Source of the DNA: Christensenellaceae bacterium
GTDB taxonomy: Bacteria; Bacillota; Clostridia; Christensenellales; UBA1750
Length of the DNA: 32,288 nt
Assembly (NCBI GenBank): GCA_031280685.1
Contig: JAITGM010000049.1
Span: 1-32,288, forward strand
Direction of reading: 5' to 3'
Positions 21,365-29,984 of this stretch are shown in pieces. Made by a program: the position numbers and the translations under genes. Positions within the stretch are counted from its first letter, which is position 1, and each line of letters starts with the position of its first letter. The notes beneath the pieces were generated by a model. The model was not told where the DNA came from, searched no databases, and worked only from the letters and a program-made list of their open reading frames with translations.

Positions 21365-22549
21365 ATGGATTACGCAAAAGAGGCCCTGGCCCGCCACGCG
21401 GCCGCTCGGGGCAAGATCAGGGTAGAAAGCAAGCTGCCGCTCGAAAATCAGGATGATTTGGCGGTGGCCTACACCCCGGGCGTAGCCGAACCCTGCAGGG
21501 AAATCCACAAAGACAAGGCCAAGGTCTATACCTACACCGCCAAGGGCAACCTGGTGGCCGTGGTTTCGGACGGATCCGCGGTGCTGGGGCTTGGCAACAT
21601 CGGCGCGGAGGCCTCTATCCCCGTAATGGAAGGCAAGGCGGTGCTCTTCCGCCGCTTCGCGGGCGTGGATGCCTTCCCCATCTGCCTGAATACCCAGGAT
21701 GTGGACGAGATCGTCGAAACCGTGGCGCGGCTCGAACCGGTCTTTGGCGGCATTAATCTCGAAGACATCTCGGCCCCGCGCTGCTTTTTGGTGGAGGATC
21801 GCTTAAAGGAGCGGCTCTCGATCCCGGTCTTTCACGACGACCAGCACGGCACCGCCATCATCGTGGCTGCGGGGCTGCTCAACGCCTTAAAGGTTGTGGG
21901 CAAGAGCCTTGCAACCGCCAGCATCGTGGTCAACGGCATCGGCGCGGCGGGCTCCGCCATCTGCATCCTGCTCGAAAAGCTGGGGGCCAAAGCGATCATC
22001 CCCTGCGACATCAACGGCATCCTGAACGTGGGGGAAGAAAAAAGCCACTTCATGAAGGATGCCCTCGCCGCCCGCCACAACCCGCGGGGCCGCAAGGGCA
22101 GCTTGGCCGACGCGCTGCGCGGCGCCGACGTGTTCATCGGCGTTTCCGCCCCAAACATCGTCAGCCCCGAGATGGTTTCGGCCATGAATCCGGACTCCAT
22201 CATCTTCGCCATGGCCAACCCGACGCCTGAAATCATGCCCGATCTGGCCAAAAAGGCGGGCGTGCGCGTGATGGGCACGGGCCGCAGCGACTTCCCCAAC
22301 CAGGTCAACAACTGCCTGGCCTTCCCCGGGCTGTTCCGTGGCGCGCTCGACTCCGGCGCGCGCGAGATCAACGATGAAATGAAGTTTGCCGCCGTCCAGG
22401 CGCTCTCATCCCTGGTTGCGGGCGAGGATTTAAGCGAAGACCACATCCTGCCCGCCGCGCTCGACCCGCGCGTGGCCCCTGCCGTGGCCAAGGCGGTCGC
22501 CGAGGCCGCGATTTCAAGCGGCGCGGCCCCCGCAGGGCAAACGGCATGA
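21365..22549 (+). CDS. NAD(P)-dependent malic enzyme (oxaloacetate-decarboxylating)
   Basis: Converts malate to pyruvate and CO2 with reduction of NAD(P)+, metal dependent. The 394-residue form is the short bacterial type without a phosphotransacetylase extension. Catalytic and metal sites are visible: Tyr36 in A-Y-T-P-G-V, Lys91 in E-G-K-A-V-L-F, Glu133-Asp134 in N-L-E-D-I-S-A-P, and Asp158-Asp159 in F-H-D-D-Q-H-G-T-A. The nucleotide loop is G-I-G-A-A-G-S-A (191-198). The start at 21365 has AAAGGA about 12 nt upstream; the open frame back to 21173 crosses the terminator and promoter. Its stop overlaps the fumarase alpha start as ATGA. Cofactor choice is not assigned. Confidence 0.95.
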   Translation: MDYAKEALARHAAARGKIRVESKLPLENQDDLAVAYTPGVAEPCREIHKDKAKVYTYTAKGNLVAVVSDGSAVLGLGNIGAEASIPVMEGKAVLFRRFAGVDAFPICLNTQDVDEIVETVARLEPVFGGINLEDISAPRCFLVEDRLKERLSIPVFHDDQHGTAIIVAAGLLNALKVVGKSLATASIVVNGIGAAGSAICILLEKLGAKAIIPCDINGILNVGEEKSHFMKDALAARHNPRGRKGSLADALRGADVFIGVSAPNIVSPEMVSAMNPDSIIFAMANPTPEIMPDLAKKAGVRVMGTGRSDFPNQVNNCLAFPGLFRGALDSGAREINDEMKFAAVQALSSLVAGEDLSEDHILPAALDPRVAPAVAKAVAEAAISSGAAPAGQTA

Positions 22550-23388
22550 CGCGCGAGCTGAACGTGGCCCTCATCGAGCAGGCCGTGCGCGATCTCTACA
22601 TCGAGGCCTGCATCCATGCCTCCCCCGATCTGCGCGCGGCCGTGCGGGCCGCGCATGCGCGCGAGAGCAAGCCCGTCGCGCAAGAAGTTTTGGGCCAAAT
22701 CCTTCAAAATATGGACCTGGCAACCGAAAACGGCCTGCCGAGCTGCCAGGATACCGGCCTTTGCGTCGTGTTTTTGGATCTTGGCCAGGATCTGCACCTG
22801 ATCGGCGGCGACCTGAATGACGCGGTAAACCGCGGCGTCGCCAGGGCCTGCCTCGAGGGCAGGCTGCGCGCCTCTTCCCTTACGCCGCTGACCCGCCAAA
22901 ACACGGGCAACAATACCCCGGCCGTGCTGCATCTGCGCATCGTCCCGGGCGACGGGGCGCATCTTACCGTCGCGCCCAAGGGCTTTGGCAGCGAGAACAT
23001 GTCGCGCCTGAAGATGCTCAACCCTTCGGACGGCGAGGAGGGCGTGAAGGATTTCATCGTCGAAACCATGCGCCTGGCCGGCGGCAAGCCCTGCCCGCCC
23101 GTCATCCTGGGTGTGGGCATCGGCGGCACGGCTGAAAGCTGCGCCCTGCTGGCCAAGCGGATGCTGCTGCGCCCTCTCGGCCAAAGGGCCGAAGATCCCC
23201 GCCTGGCCAGGATGGAAGAGGAGCTTCTGGAGCGGATCAACGCGCTGCAAATCGGCCCCATGGGCCTTGGGGGAGATACGACGGCCCTGGCCGTGCACAT
23301 CGCCGAGCTGCCCACGCACATCGCCGGCCTGCCGGCGATGGTCAACATGCAGTGCCACGCCTCGCGCCATCGCGAGATGACGCTTTAG
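22546..23388 (+). CDS. Class I fumarate hydratase, alpha subunit
   Basis: The iron-sulfur (class I) fumarase interconverts fumarate and malate. In many anaerobes it is split into alpha and beta subunits, as here. The 280-residue alpha subunit carries S-C-Q-D-T-G (Cys67), N-T-G-N-N-T-P-A, then G-V-G-I-G-G-T-A-E-S-C (Cys199). I-G-P-M-G-L-G-G-D-T-T follows, and finally M-Q-C-H-A-S-R-H (Cys270). The three cysteines are candidates for ligands of the catalytic [4Fe-4S] cluster. Overlap with the malic enzyme stop (22546-22549) implies coupled translation. The related tartrate dehydratase has the same architecture, but the malic enzyme partner favours fumarase. Confidence 0.93.
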   Translation: MTRELNVALIEQAVRDLYIEACIHASPDLRAAVRAAHARESKPVAQEVLGQILQNMDLATENGLPSCQDTGLCVVFLDLGQDLHLIGGDLNDAVNRGVARACLEGRLRASSLTPLTRQNTGNNTPAVLHLRIVPGDGAHLTVAPKGFGSENMSRLKMLNPSDGEEGVKDFIVETMRLAGGKPCPPVILGVGIGGTAESCALLAKRMLLRPLGQRAEDPRLARMEEELLERINALQIGPMGLGGDTTALAVHIAELPTHIAGLPAMVNMQCHASRHREMTL

Positions 23389-23404
23389 AAAAGGGGGACT
23401 CGCC

Positions 23405-23929
23405 ATGATCCAGCTCAGCCTGCCCGCTTCCCGCGGGGAACTGGCCAAATTGCGCGCGGGGGACGCCGTTTTGCTCTCTGGCTTTCTTTATACCGCACGG
23501 GACGCCGCCCACAAGCGCCTCGTGGGGCTGCTCGGCGAGGGGAAGCCCCTGCCCTTTGAGCTGCGCGGCGCGGCGATCTATTACGCGGGGCCAAGCCCTG
23601 CGCCCGAGGGGCTGCCCATCGGCTCCTGCGGGCCCACGACCTCGGCCCGCATGGATGCCTATGCCCCCGCTCTCCTGCGCCAGGGGCATAATGTGATGGT
23701 GGGCAAGGGCCCAAGGGGCGCGGAAGTCGTCGAAGCCATGAAGGAAACCTGCAGCGTCTACTTCGCCGCGACCGGCGGCGCTGGCGCGCTGCTGGCCATG
23801 CGCGTGAAGGCCGCAGAAACCATCTGCTTTGAGGATCTGGGCACCGAGGCCATCCGAAGGCTGACGGTCGAAGCTTTCCCCGTCATCGTCGCCATCGACG
23901 CGGAAGGCAATAGCTTATTTTCAGCCTGA
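23405..23929 (+). CDS. Class I fumarate hydratase, beta subunit
   Basis: Partner of the alpha subunit encoded 16 bp upstream. The 174-residue protein has the class I beta fold: L-S-G-F-L-Y-T-A-R-D-A-A-H near residue 25, the conserved I-Y-Y-A-G-P segment, then G-P-T-T-S-A-R-M-D (78-86). V-G-K-G and Y-F-A-A-T-G-G-A-G-A-L-L follow, with a C-terminal V-I-V-A-I-D-A-E-G-N-S. A G-rich Shine-Dalgarno (AAAAGGGGG) precedes the ATG by 7 nt. It is the last gene of the malic enzyme-fumarase operon. No clear terminator follows; a hairpin-rich non-coding stretch begins directly after the stop. Confidence 0.93.
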   Translation: MIQLSLPASRGELAKLRAGDAVLLSGFLYTARDAAHKRLVGLLGEGKPLPFELRGAAIYYAGPSPAPEGLPIGSCGPTTSARMDAYAPALLRQGHNVMVGKGPRGAEVVEAMKETCSVYFAATGGAGALLAMRVKAAETICFEDLGTEAIRRLTVEAFPVIVAIDAEGNSLFSA

Positions 23930-24288
23930 AACGGCCTCTCAAGGCAGCGGCGGCGCAAAGGGCGGCGAAGCCGCCCGAACCCGCAAAAACGCAAAAAGAT
24001 GGTAGGCGACCAAGCGAGAGCGGAGCGCGCTTGCAAGCGAAACCGAACGGCTCGCCGTGCCCTTTTGCGGAAAATGGGCTGAGGTGAGCGCCGCCAGTGG
24101 CGGATAAAGCGAGCCGGAAGCCCAATGAGCAACGAGCAAAGCGACCAAAGGGAAGCCTTTGCGACGATTGCGAATTGAGTCGAGCGGCGGAGCGGGGCCC
24201 AAACCCATGGGCGGCGAAGCCAACCAGATGGGTTTGAGCGGAGCGCAGTCCGCGAGGAGGGACTGTGGCGTCGAGGGCGAAGTTCTGC
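23930..24288. other. Hairpin-rich, purine-rich non-coding region of about 360 bp
   Basis: No supported gene. It contains a chain of local inverted repeats. GGGCGGC-GAA-GCCGCCC is at 23960-23976, and the palindrome CGCTTGCAAGCG at 24028-24039. CCGCC-AGT-GGCGG is at 24091-24103, and CAAAGG-GAAG-CCTTTG at 24146-24161. AAACCCAT/ATGGGTTT pair at 24201-24208 and 24228-24235, and CAGTCC/GGACTG at 24246-24265. The 13-mer GGGCGGCGAAGCC recurs at 23960 and 24209. Loops are often GAA-containing. A minus-strand open frame covers the region, but it lacks a ribosome binding site and looks like repeat translation. It could be a structured RNA in the fumarase 3' UTR or a dispersed repeat copy. TATACT at 24289-24294 just after it is a likely -10 for the next gene. 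Confidence 0.6.
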
Positions 24289-24339
24289 TATACTGGATGA
24301 GGATTATTCCCATGCATGAGCAAGAAAGGGGATTTCGCG

Positions 24340-25248
24340 ATGAGGAAAAGGCCTTTTGGCGCGCTGATTGAGGGCGCTTTTCGGCTCTATGGGCGGGGAT
24401 TCACCAAAAGCCTGCCCCTGCTGCTGCTCTATTACTGCCTGCCGCTTCTGTGCGTGTTCTTTATGGCCACGATGATGCTCAAGCCGCTCTTTGGCCTATA
24501 TGCGGCCCTGTTCCGGAGCCTGCTGAGCGGCAGCCCGCTCGAGAGCGGCATGGCCGGCATCGGGCAGGACTTTTTGCCGGGCATGGCGCAGACCTTTTTA
24601 TGGATGCCGCTCTATCTGCTCGTGTGCCTGGGCTACGGCTTTTTAATCCAACCCCTTTTCAGCGCGCGCATGGCCGCGATCAACAGCGCCGCCTACCAAA
24701 ACGCGCCCATCGGGGGCTTTTCGGTGCAGTTCCATCTCATGGATGGGCGCCGTTCAAAGCCCATCGTCCAGTCTCTCATCCTGATGGGCTTTGGCATGGC
24801 CGTCGGCACGGGCTTTGCCCTGCTGCTTTACGGAATGTTCTTCGGCTCCATCTTCGGCATCGTCGCCTCGCCCGTTTGGGGCGCCGTCTACATGGTGGTG
24901 CAGAGCGCGGCGCTCTATCTGGCCTACTGCGCTGCGCTCTTCATCCTCGCCGCGCTGCAGGTCTACGCGCCGCTGGTTGGCATGAACGAGAACCTTTGGG
25001 CCTTTGATGGCCTGAAGCGGGCCTTTTTGCTGTTTAAAACGCGGCCCTGGGCCTTTATCGGCGGCAGCTCCCTGCTTGGGTTGATGGTCTTGGCGGCCAT
25101 CTGCCTGCTCGCGCTGGCCTGCGCCCTTTGCGGCGCGCCATTCTGGGCCTACCCGCTGGCCTTCGCCATCCCGGCGTTTTTGGCCGTGCCGCTCGAGTAC
25201 GCCTTCTATGCCCAGCTGTATTTCGACCGCGCCGAAGCGGCCTCGTAA
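24340..25248 (+). CDS. Polytopic membrane protein of unknown function
   Basis: A 302-residue integral membrane protein with about six hydrophobic segments: roughly residues 21-50, 85-112, 140-165, 168-200, 235-260 and 263-285. The N-terminus M-R-K-R-P-F-G-A-L-I-E-G-A-F-R-L-Y-G and the internal Y-A-P-L-V-G-M-N-E-N-L resemble glycerophosphoryl diester phosphodiesterase membrane-domain-like (GPDPase_memb/DUF-type) proteins, but I cannot assign a function. The start at 24340 follows GAAAGGGG by 8 nt; ATG 24316 is an alternative. A decayed paralogue lies directly downstream, so this is the surviving member of a tandem duplication. Confidence 0.82.
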   Translation: MRKRPFGALIEGAFRLYGRGFTKSLPLLLLYYCLPLLCVFFMATMMLKPLFGLYAALFRSLLSGSPLESGMAGIGQDFLPGMAQTFLWMPLYLLVCLGYGFLIQPLFSARMAAINSAAYQNAPIGGFSVQFHLMDGRRSKPIVQSLILMGFGMAVGTGFALLLYGMFFGSIFGIVASPVWGAVYMVVQSAALYLAYCAALFILAALQVYAPLVGMNENLWAFDGLKRAFLLFKTRPWAFIGGSSLLGLMVLAAICLLALACALCGAPFWAYPLAFAIPAFLAVPLEYAFYAQLYFDRAEAAS

Positions 25249-25279
25249 ACAGGCCGGTGGCAAAAAAGAGGTAGATGCC

Positions 25280-26035
25280 TTGCCCAGAAAGGGATTTTTC
25301 GAGTTGTTCGCCGGGGCGTTTACGCACTATGGCAAGGGCCTGCCCTATCTTTTGCTGTTTTATGCCCCGCCCGCGCTCGTGAATACCTCGCTGAGAAGCG
25401 CCGTCCCCCCTCGCTCTTTGGGATGTGGCGGCGGGCGCCCTGCATTTTAGCTCCCTGTGCGATTTGCTCCTTAAGGCCTGGCTCGGCGCGCTAAGCCCAT
25501 TCTGCAGCGGCTTCTTCCATTTCTGCTTCGTGCTGCTGGCCCTGCCGCGCTTTTCGTGCTGCTGGTTTCCATCATCCTCGCCCTTGCTCCTCTCGATGGC
25601 CTGCGCTTCGTCGCGATCCCCCCCCCCCCCCCGCGTGGCTCCTCCTGGCCTAGCTCGCCATCTTCCTCCACAGCGCCGTCCTGAGCCTCGCGCCGCTGGT
25701 CGGCGTGAACGAGGAACTCCGGGGCCTTCGGGGCTTAAAGCGCGCCAGGGCACTGATTCGCACCAAGTTCTGGGCTTATTTAGGCGGCCTCCTGCTCCTT
25801 TTGCTGGCCGCAGGCCTCACAAGCCACGCCCTTCGCCTCATAAGCGCGGCTTTTGGTGCGTTGCCAGCGGTCAGCTACCTGCCGCCCTGCCCATGGCGGC
25901 GCTTGGCCTCTTTATCCACCCGCTGCGCCACGGTTTTAGCGCCTCAACTCTATTTTGACGGGCGCGAGGCGGAAGGGGCGGCGGCCTTGCCCCGCAAACA
26001 GGGCTTTTTCTTCAAGTTAAGGCGCCAAATCAAAC
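25280..26035 (+). pseudogene. Multiply frameshifted paralogue of the upstream membrane protein
   Basis: Translating all three frames and joining them gives a protein collinear with the upstream gene. It begins L-P-R-K-G-F-F-E-L-F-A-G-A-F-T-H-Y-G-K-G (TTG 25280, after AAGAGGT). It continues with L-A-P-L-V-G-V-N-E-E-L near 25690, then F-W-A-Y-L-G-G-L-L, and ends A-P-Q-L-Y-F-D-G-R-E-A. The reading frame is lost near a C6 run (25404-25409) and again near 25545. An in-frame TAG lies around 25650, after a C15 tract, and the frame shifts again around 25865. At least four lesions make repair by a single slippage event impossible. Neighbouring genes are intact, which argues against general sequencing error. 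Confidence 0.85.
25618..25632. repeat. Homopolymer tract of 15 C
   Basis: Fifteen consecutive C residues lie inside the decayed membrane-protein gene. In the reconstructed protein they encode a proline run. Such a tract is prone to slippage and to sequencing error. Confidence 0.95.
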
Positions 26036-26058
26036 GCAAAGGAAGTGTTTTCATCACC

Positions 26059-26328
26059 ATGAAGGCAGTCATCACCGTGCTTGGCAAGGACCAGACCGGC
26101 ATCATCGCCCGGGTTTCCATGCTGCTTTACCGCGAAGAGGTCAACATCCTAGACATCAGCCAGACCATCATGGGCGGGGTCTTTACGATGATCATGCTGG
26201 TGGAATTCAGCCGCGCGGGCGAAAAATTCGCGCTCGTGCGCGAAAAGCTCAACGCCTTGGGCGATGAGATCGGCCTGGAGATCCGGATTCAGCACTCGCA
26301 GATCTTCGATGCGATGCATAAGGTATAG
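26059..26328 (+). CDS. ACT-domain protein (UPF0237 family)
   Basis: An 89-residue single ACT domain, a small-molecule (often amino acid) binding regulatory fold. It begins [19 protein letters not shown], the typical ACT strand and glycine-containing ligand loop. N-I-L-D-I-S-Q-T-I follows, then [17 protein letters not shown] lies about 12 nt before the ATG; the open frame extends upstream into the pseudogene. The PFL/UPF0210 gene starts 10 bp after its stop. The same pairing occurs widely in Firmicutes, so the two proteins probably work together, with the ACT protein perhaps sensing a ligand. The ligand is not known. Confidence 0.9.
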   Translation: MKAVITVLGKDQTGIIARVSMLLYREEVNILDISQTIMGGVFTMIMLVEFSRAGEKFALVREKLNALGDEIGLEIRIQHSQIFDAMHKV

Positions 26329-26338
26329 GTGCAAAAAA

Positions 26339-27688
26339 ATGCTTGAATTCAACGATATTTTGCAGACCAACAAGATGATCTCCGAGCAGAAGCTCGATAT
26401 TCGCACCATCACGCTAGGCCTATCCTTGCTCGAGTGCCTGCCGGGCAGCGCGCAAGGGCTGCCCGCGCGCATCTACGACCGCATCACCAAGATGGCCGAG
26501 CGCCTCGTGCCCGTGGGCGAAGAAATCGAAATGGAGTTCGGCATTCCCATCGTCAACAAGCGCATTTCGGTCACGCCCATCGCCCTGCTCTGCTCCGGGG
26601 TCGATCCCGTCCTGATCGCCAGGGAGATGGACAGGGCCGCAAGGGCCGTCGGCGTCAACTTCATCGGCGGCTATTCTGCGCTGGTGCACAAGATGATGAC
26701 CAAGGCGGACCGCGCGCTGATCGAGTCGCTCCCCGAGGCCTTAAGCAGCACGGATTTCGTCTGCTCCTCGGTCAACGTGGGCACGACCAGGGCCGGCATC
26801 AACATGGACGCCGTCCGGCTCATGGGCGAGGTGATCAAAAAAACCGCGGCGCTCAGCGCCGGGCAGGATGGGCTTGCCTGCGCAAAGCTCGTGGTCTTTG
26901 CCAACGCGGTTGAAGACAACCCTTTCATGGCGGGGGCCTTCCACGGCGTGGGCGAAGGGGACGCGGCCATCAACGTGGGGGTTTCTGGCCCGGGCGTAGT
27001 GAGCGAGGCACTGAAGGCCTTGCGCGGCCAGCCCTTCGATCAAGTAGCCGAGGAAATCAAGCGCACAGCCTTCAAGATTACGCGCATGGGCCAGCTCGTG
27101 GCGATGGAAGCCTCCAGGCGATTGCGGCTGCCCTTTGGCATCGTCGATCTTTCCCTGGCGCCCACGCCCGCCGCCGGCGATTCCGTTGCCCATATTTTAG
27201 AAGAGATGGGCCTTGAAGCGGCGGGCGGCCACGGCACCACGGCGGCGCTGGCCCTGCTCAACGATGCGGTGAAAAAGGGCGGCGTGATGGCCTCCTCGCA
27301 CGTGGGCGGCCTCTCTGGCGCGTTCATCCCGGTGAGCGAAGATATCGGCATGATCGATGCCGCCAACGCGGGCACATTGACGCTCGATAAGCTCGAGGCC
27401 ATGACTGCGGTCTGCTCCGTCGGGCTGGACATGATCGCCGTGCCCGGCGACACCAGCGCGGCGACCATTTCCGCCATCATCGCGGACGAGGCGGCCATCG
27501 GCATGGTCAATTCAAAGACCACGGCGGTGCGCATCATCCCCGCGCCCGGCAAGCGCGTGGGCGATGAGGTGGTCTTCGGCGGGCTTTTGGGGCGCGCCCC
27601 GGTCATGCCCGTGCACGAGAGCAGCGCCCAGAACTTCATCTTGCGCGGCGGGCGCATCCCCGCGCCGATCCAGAGCCTGAAGAACTAG
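26339..27688 (+). CDS. PFL-family protein (UPF0210/DUF711)
   Basis: A 449-residue cytosolic protein of a conserved but uncharacterised family named for a glycyl-radical (pyruvate formate-lyase)-like fold. The start at 26339 follows AGGTG by 8 nt. Recognisable stretches are [40 protein letters not shown], and [10 protein letters not shown]. The V-G-V-S-G-P-G-V-V and P-T-P-A-A-G-D-S-V stretches follow. It lacks the C-terminal glycyl-radical motif of true PFL as far as I can see, so no radical chemistry is claimed. Its constant neighbour is the ACT-domain gene just upstream. Confidence 0.9.
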   Translation: MLEFNDILQTNKMISEQKLDIRTITLGLSLLECLPGSAQGLPARIYDRITKMAERLVPVGEEIEMEFGIPIVNKRISVTPIALLCSGVDPVLIAREMDRAARAVGVNFIGGYSALVHKMMTKADRALIESLPEALSSTDFVCSSVNVGTTRAGINMDAVRLMGEVIKKTAALSAGQDGLACAKLVVFANAVEDNPFMAGAFHGVGEGDAAINVGVSGPGVVSEALKALRGQPFDQVAEEIKRTAFKITRMGQLVAMEASRRLRLPFGIVDLSLAPTPAAGDSVAHILEEMGLEAAGGHGTTAALALLNDAVKKGGVMASSHVGGLSGAFIPVSEDIGMIDAANAGTLTLDKLEAMTAVCSVGLDMIAVPGDTSAATISAIIADEAAIGMVNSKTTAVRIIPAPGKRVGDEVVFGGLLGRAPVMPVHESSAQNFILRGGRIPAPIQSLKN

Positions 27689-27762
27689 GCTAAAACGCCA
27701 AAAACCCAAGCATACTAAGCCAAAACCGGCCCGACGGCCGCAGAAGAAAGGGGCGAAACGCC

Positions 27763-29574
27763 ATGCAGGAACTGCGCAGCAGGGCGCAGGCAGACGAAGC
27801 CTATACCTGGCGCCTGGAGGATCTTTATGAGAGCGACGCGCTCTGGGAAGCGGACTTTTCAAGGGCCGAGGCGGAAGCCGCCGGGCTTGCCGCGTTAGAA
27901 GGCAAACTCAAGGGCGGCGCGCAGGGGCTGCTCGAGATTTTAAGGGCGCTGGAAGGCAGCTCCCTGCTGCTTGAGAAGCTCTATGCCTACGCGCGCATGC
28001 GCCGCGATGAAGACAACGCAAACCCCCTCCATCAGGCCCAGACCGACAGGGCGACCGGCCTGCTGGTAAGGCATGAAACGGCCAGCTCCTTCTTTGGCCC
28101 TGCGCTCATCAAGCTCGGCGGCGAGCGCGTACGCGGCTATATCGCCCAGGAAATGGCCCTTTTGCCCTATGCCCGCTTCCTCGAAAAGCAGCTGCGCATG
28201 GAAATGCACACCCTCTCGCCCGAAATCGAAAATCTGCTGGCCGCTTCGGGCGAAATGGCCGACGCGCCGGATACGATCTACTCCATGCTCACCGAGGCGG
28301 ACTTTGTTTTCCCTGAAATCACCGGTGAAGACGGCCAAAAAGCCCCCATGAGCCACGGCCGCTACCGCCTCTTTTTAGAAAGCCGCAACCGTGAAGTGCG
28401 CAAGGCGGCCTACGAGGCCATGCACGGCCAATACAAGGCCTTTTCCAACTCCATTGCAGCCGCGTTTTCGGCCTCGGTCAAGAAGGATCGCTTCTATGCG
28501 CAGGCGCGCAAGTTCCCTACCACGCTTGAAGCCACGCTCTTCCCCAACTCCATCCCCGCAACGGTCTATGATTCGCTCATCGAGGCGGTGCGCCGCCACC
28601 TGCCGGCCTTCCACCGCTATGTTGCCCTGCGCAAGCGGACGCTGAAGCTCGACGAGCTGCATTTTTACGACCTTTACGTGCAGATCGTGCCGCCCATTGA
28701 GCTTGGCCTGCCCTATGACGAGGCCGCGCGCCTGGTGCGTCAGGGCCTAAAGCCCCTGGGCGAAACCTACCTTGCAGACCTTGAGCAGGCCTTCCAAAAC
28801 CGCTGGATCGACGTATACGAAAACAAGGGCAAGACCACCGGGGCCTATTCCTGGGGCACGCACTCGGCCCACCCCTATGTGCTGCTCAACTACAACCAGA
28901 CCCTCGATTCCGTCTTCACCCTGGCCCATGAGCTCGGCCATTCCATGCACTCCTTCTATTCAAACAAGGCCCAGCCGCCCATGCAGGCAGACTATCCGCT
29001 GTTTTTGGCCGAAATCGCCTCCACCACCAACGAAGCGCTGCTGCTTGACCACATGAAGAAGCAAGCGGAAGAAAGGGGCGACCGCGCCGCGCTGCTGGCG
29101 CTGGTCAACCACGAGCTGGAGCAGATCAAGGGAACGGTCTTCCGGCAGACGATGTTCGCCGAGTTCGAGACGAAGGCCCATGCGCTGGCGCAAGAGGGCC
29201 AGGCCCTCACCAAGGAACTGCTCTGCGAAATCTATAAGACCCTCAACGAAGAGTACTTCGGTGAAGCCATCTCTCTGGACGAGTTCATCCCTTACGAATG
29301 GATGCGGATCCCCCACTTCTATCGCGCCTTCTACGTCTATCAATACGCCACGGGCTACTCTGCGGCCGTGGCCTTCTCGCGCTCCATCCTTGCCCACGAG
29401 GACGGCGCGGCAGAAAAATACCTCGGCTTCCTCTCTGCCGGCGGCAGCAAGGACCCGCTCGACGTGCTTAGCGACGCGGGACTCGATATGCGCTCGCCGG
29501 CGGCGGTCGAAAGCTGCATGCAGGCCTTCGAGCAGGCCCTCGATCGCCTTGAAGCGCTCTTAAAGGAGGGATAA
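27763..29574 (+). CDS. pepF: Oligoendopeptidase F (M3B zinc metallopeptidase)
   Basis: Cytosolic zinc endopeptidase that cleaves short peptides of roughly 6-20 residues, taking part in peptide nutrition. The 603-residue length matches PepF. The zinc site is H-E-L-G-H at 389-393 (His389, Glu390, His393), with the third ligand Glu417 in L-A-E-I-A-S-T-T-N-E, 24 residues after the second histidine as expected for M3B. The substrate-side motif Y-A-T-G-Y-S-A-A is near residue 528. The N-terminal R-A-Q-A-D-E-A-Y-T-W-R-L-E-D-L-Y is typical. GAAAGGGG precedes the ATG. The small following gene starts 3 bp after its stop, so they are co-translated. Confidence 0.95.
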   Translation: MQELRSRAQADEAYTWRLEDLYESDALWEADFSRAEAEAAGLAALEGKLKGGAQGLLEILRALEGSSLLLEKLYAYARMRRDEDNANPLHQAQTDRATGLLVRHETASSFFGPALIKLGGERVRGYIAQEMALLPYARFLEKQLRMEMHTLSPEIENLLAASGEMADAPDTIYSMLTEADFVFPEITGEDGQKAPMSHGRYRLFLESRNREVRKAAYEAMHGQYKAFSNSIAAAFSASVKKDRFYAQARKFPTTLEATLFPNSIPATVYDSLIEAVRRHLPAFHRYVALRKRTLKLDELHFYDLYVQIVPPIELGLPYDEAARLVRQGLKPLGETYLADLEQAFQNRWIDVYENKGKTTGAYSWGTHSAHPYVLLNYNQTLDSVFTLAHELGHSMHSFYSNKAQPPMQADYPLFLAEIASTTNEALLLDHMKKQAEERGDRAALLALVNHELEQIKGTVFRQTMFAEFETKAHALAQEGQALTKELLCEIYKTLNEEYFGEAISLDEFIPYEWMRIPHFYRAFYVYQYATGYSAAVAFSRSILAHEDGAAEKYLGFLSAGGSKDPLDVLSDAGLDMRSPAAVESCMQAFEQALDRLEALLKEG

Positions 29575-29577
29575 ACC

Positions 29578-29916
29578 ATGCAGGGCTACGATCAAGACGC
29601 CGCCCTCGCCTTCATCTCAGCGCGCGTGCGCCCCGGCGAGCATCGCGCCTTCAGCGAGAGCGAGCTGCGCTCCCTTTTGCGCCTGGCCCTCGAGGCCGAC
29701 CTGCAATACATGGAGGAAAACGGCGTTTTGAGCGGCGGACTGAGCGGCGGAAGCTACTATGACGACGATGAGGCCTTCGAATTCATCGATGCCGCCCTTT
29801 GCCGCGCCATCGCGGCAGACGACGACAAGGCCATGGCGGTCGCCGCCTTGGTGGACGATTTTATGGAGCAGCAGCAGGCCTACATGGAAGAGGTTGGCCT
29901 GCTTGAGTGGGAATGA
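29578..29916 (+). CDS. Small acidic protein of unknown function, downstream of pepF
   Basis: A 112-residue, probably cytosolic and largely helical acidic protein. It has a central G-G-L-S-G-G-S-Y-Y-D-D-D-E-A-F-E-F spacer between two helical segments (about 24-50 and 60-105), and no cysteines beyond one. GGAGGG precedes the ATG by 7 nt and it is separated from pepF by only 3 bp, so it is almost certainly expressed with it. I do not recognise the family; it may be a lineage-specific protein. No membrane or secretion signal is visible. Confidence 0.7.
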   Translation: MQGYDQDAALAFISARVRPGEHRAFSESELRSLLRLALEADLQYMEENGVLSGGLSGGSYYDDDEAFEFIDAALCRAIAADDDKAMAVAALVDDFMEQQQAYMEEVGLLEWE

Positions 29917-29984
29917 GCTCGCTGGGCCGCCCGCATCCGCGCCTTTCCCCTTCCGGGGCCGGGCAGGTTCTTGGCTTTGCCAAG

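Noticed and set aside
21832..23448. 538-codon open frame on the minus strand opposite the malic enzyme and fumarase genes
   Set aside because: It lies entirely antisense to three well-supported enzymes, has no ribosome binding site, and its translation is low-complexity; GC-rich codon bias makes such shadows common.
23939..24313. 124-codon minus-strand open frame across the hairpin-rich region
   Set aside because: It has no Shine-Dalgarno and its sequence is a by-product of the repeated hairpins.
25618..25632. C15 tract as an active phase-variation switch
   Set aside because: Changing the tract length cannot restore the gene, because frameshifts and a stop occur elsewhere in it.
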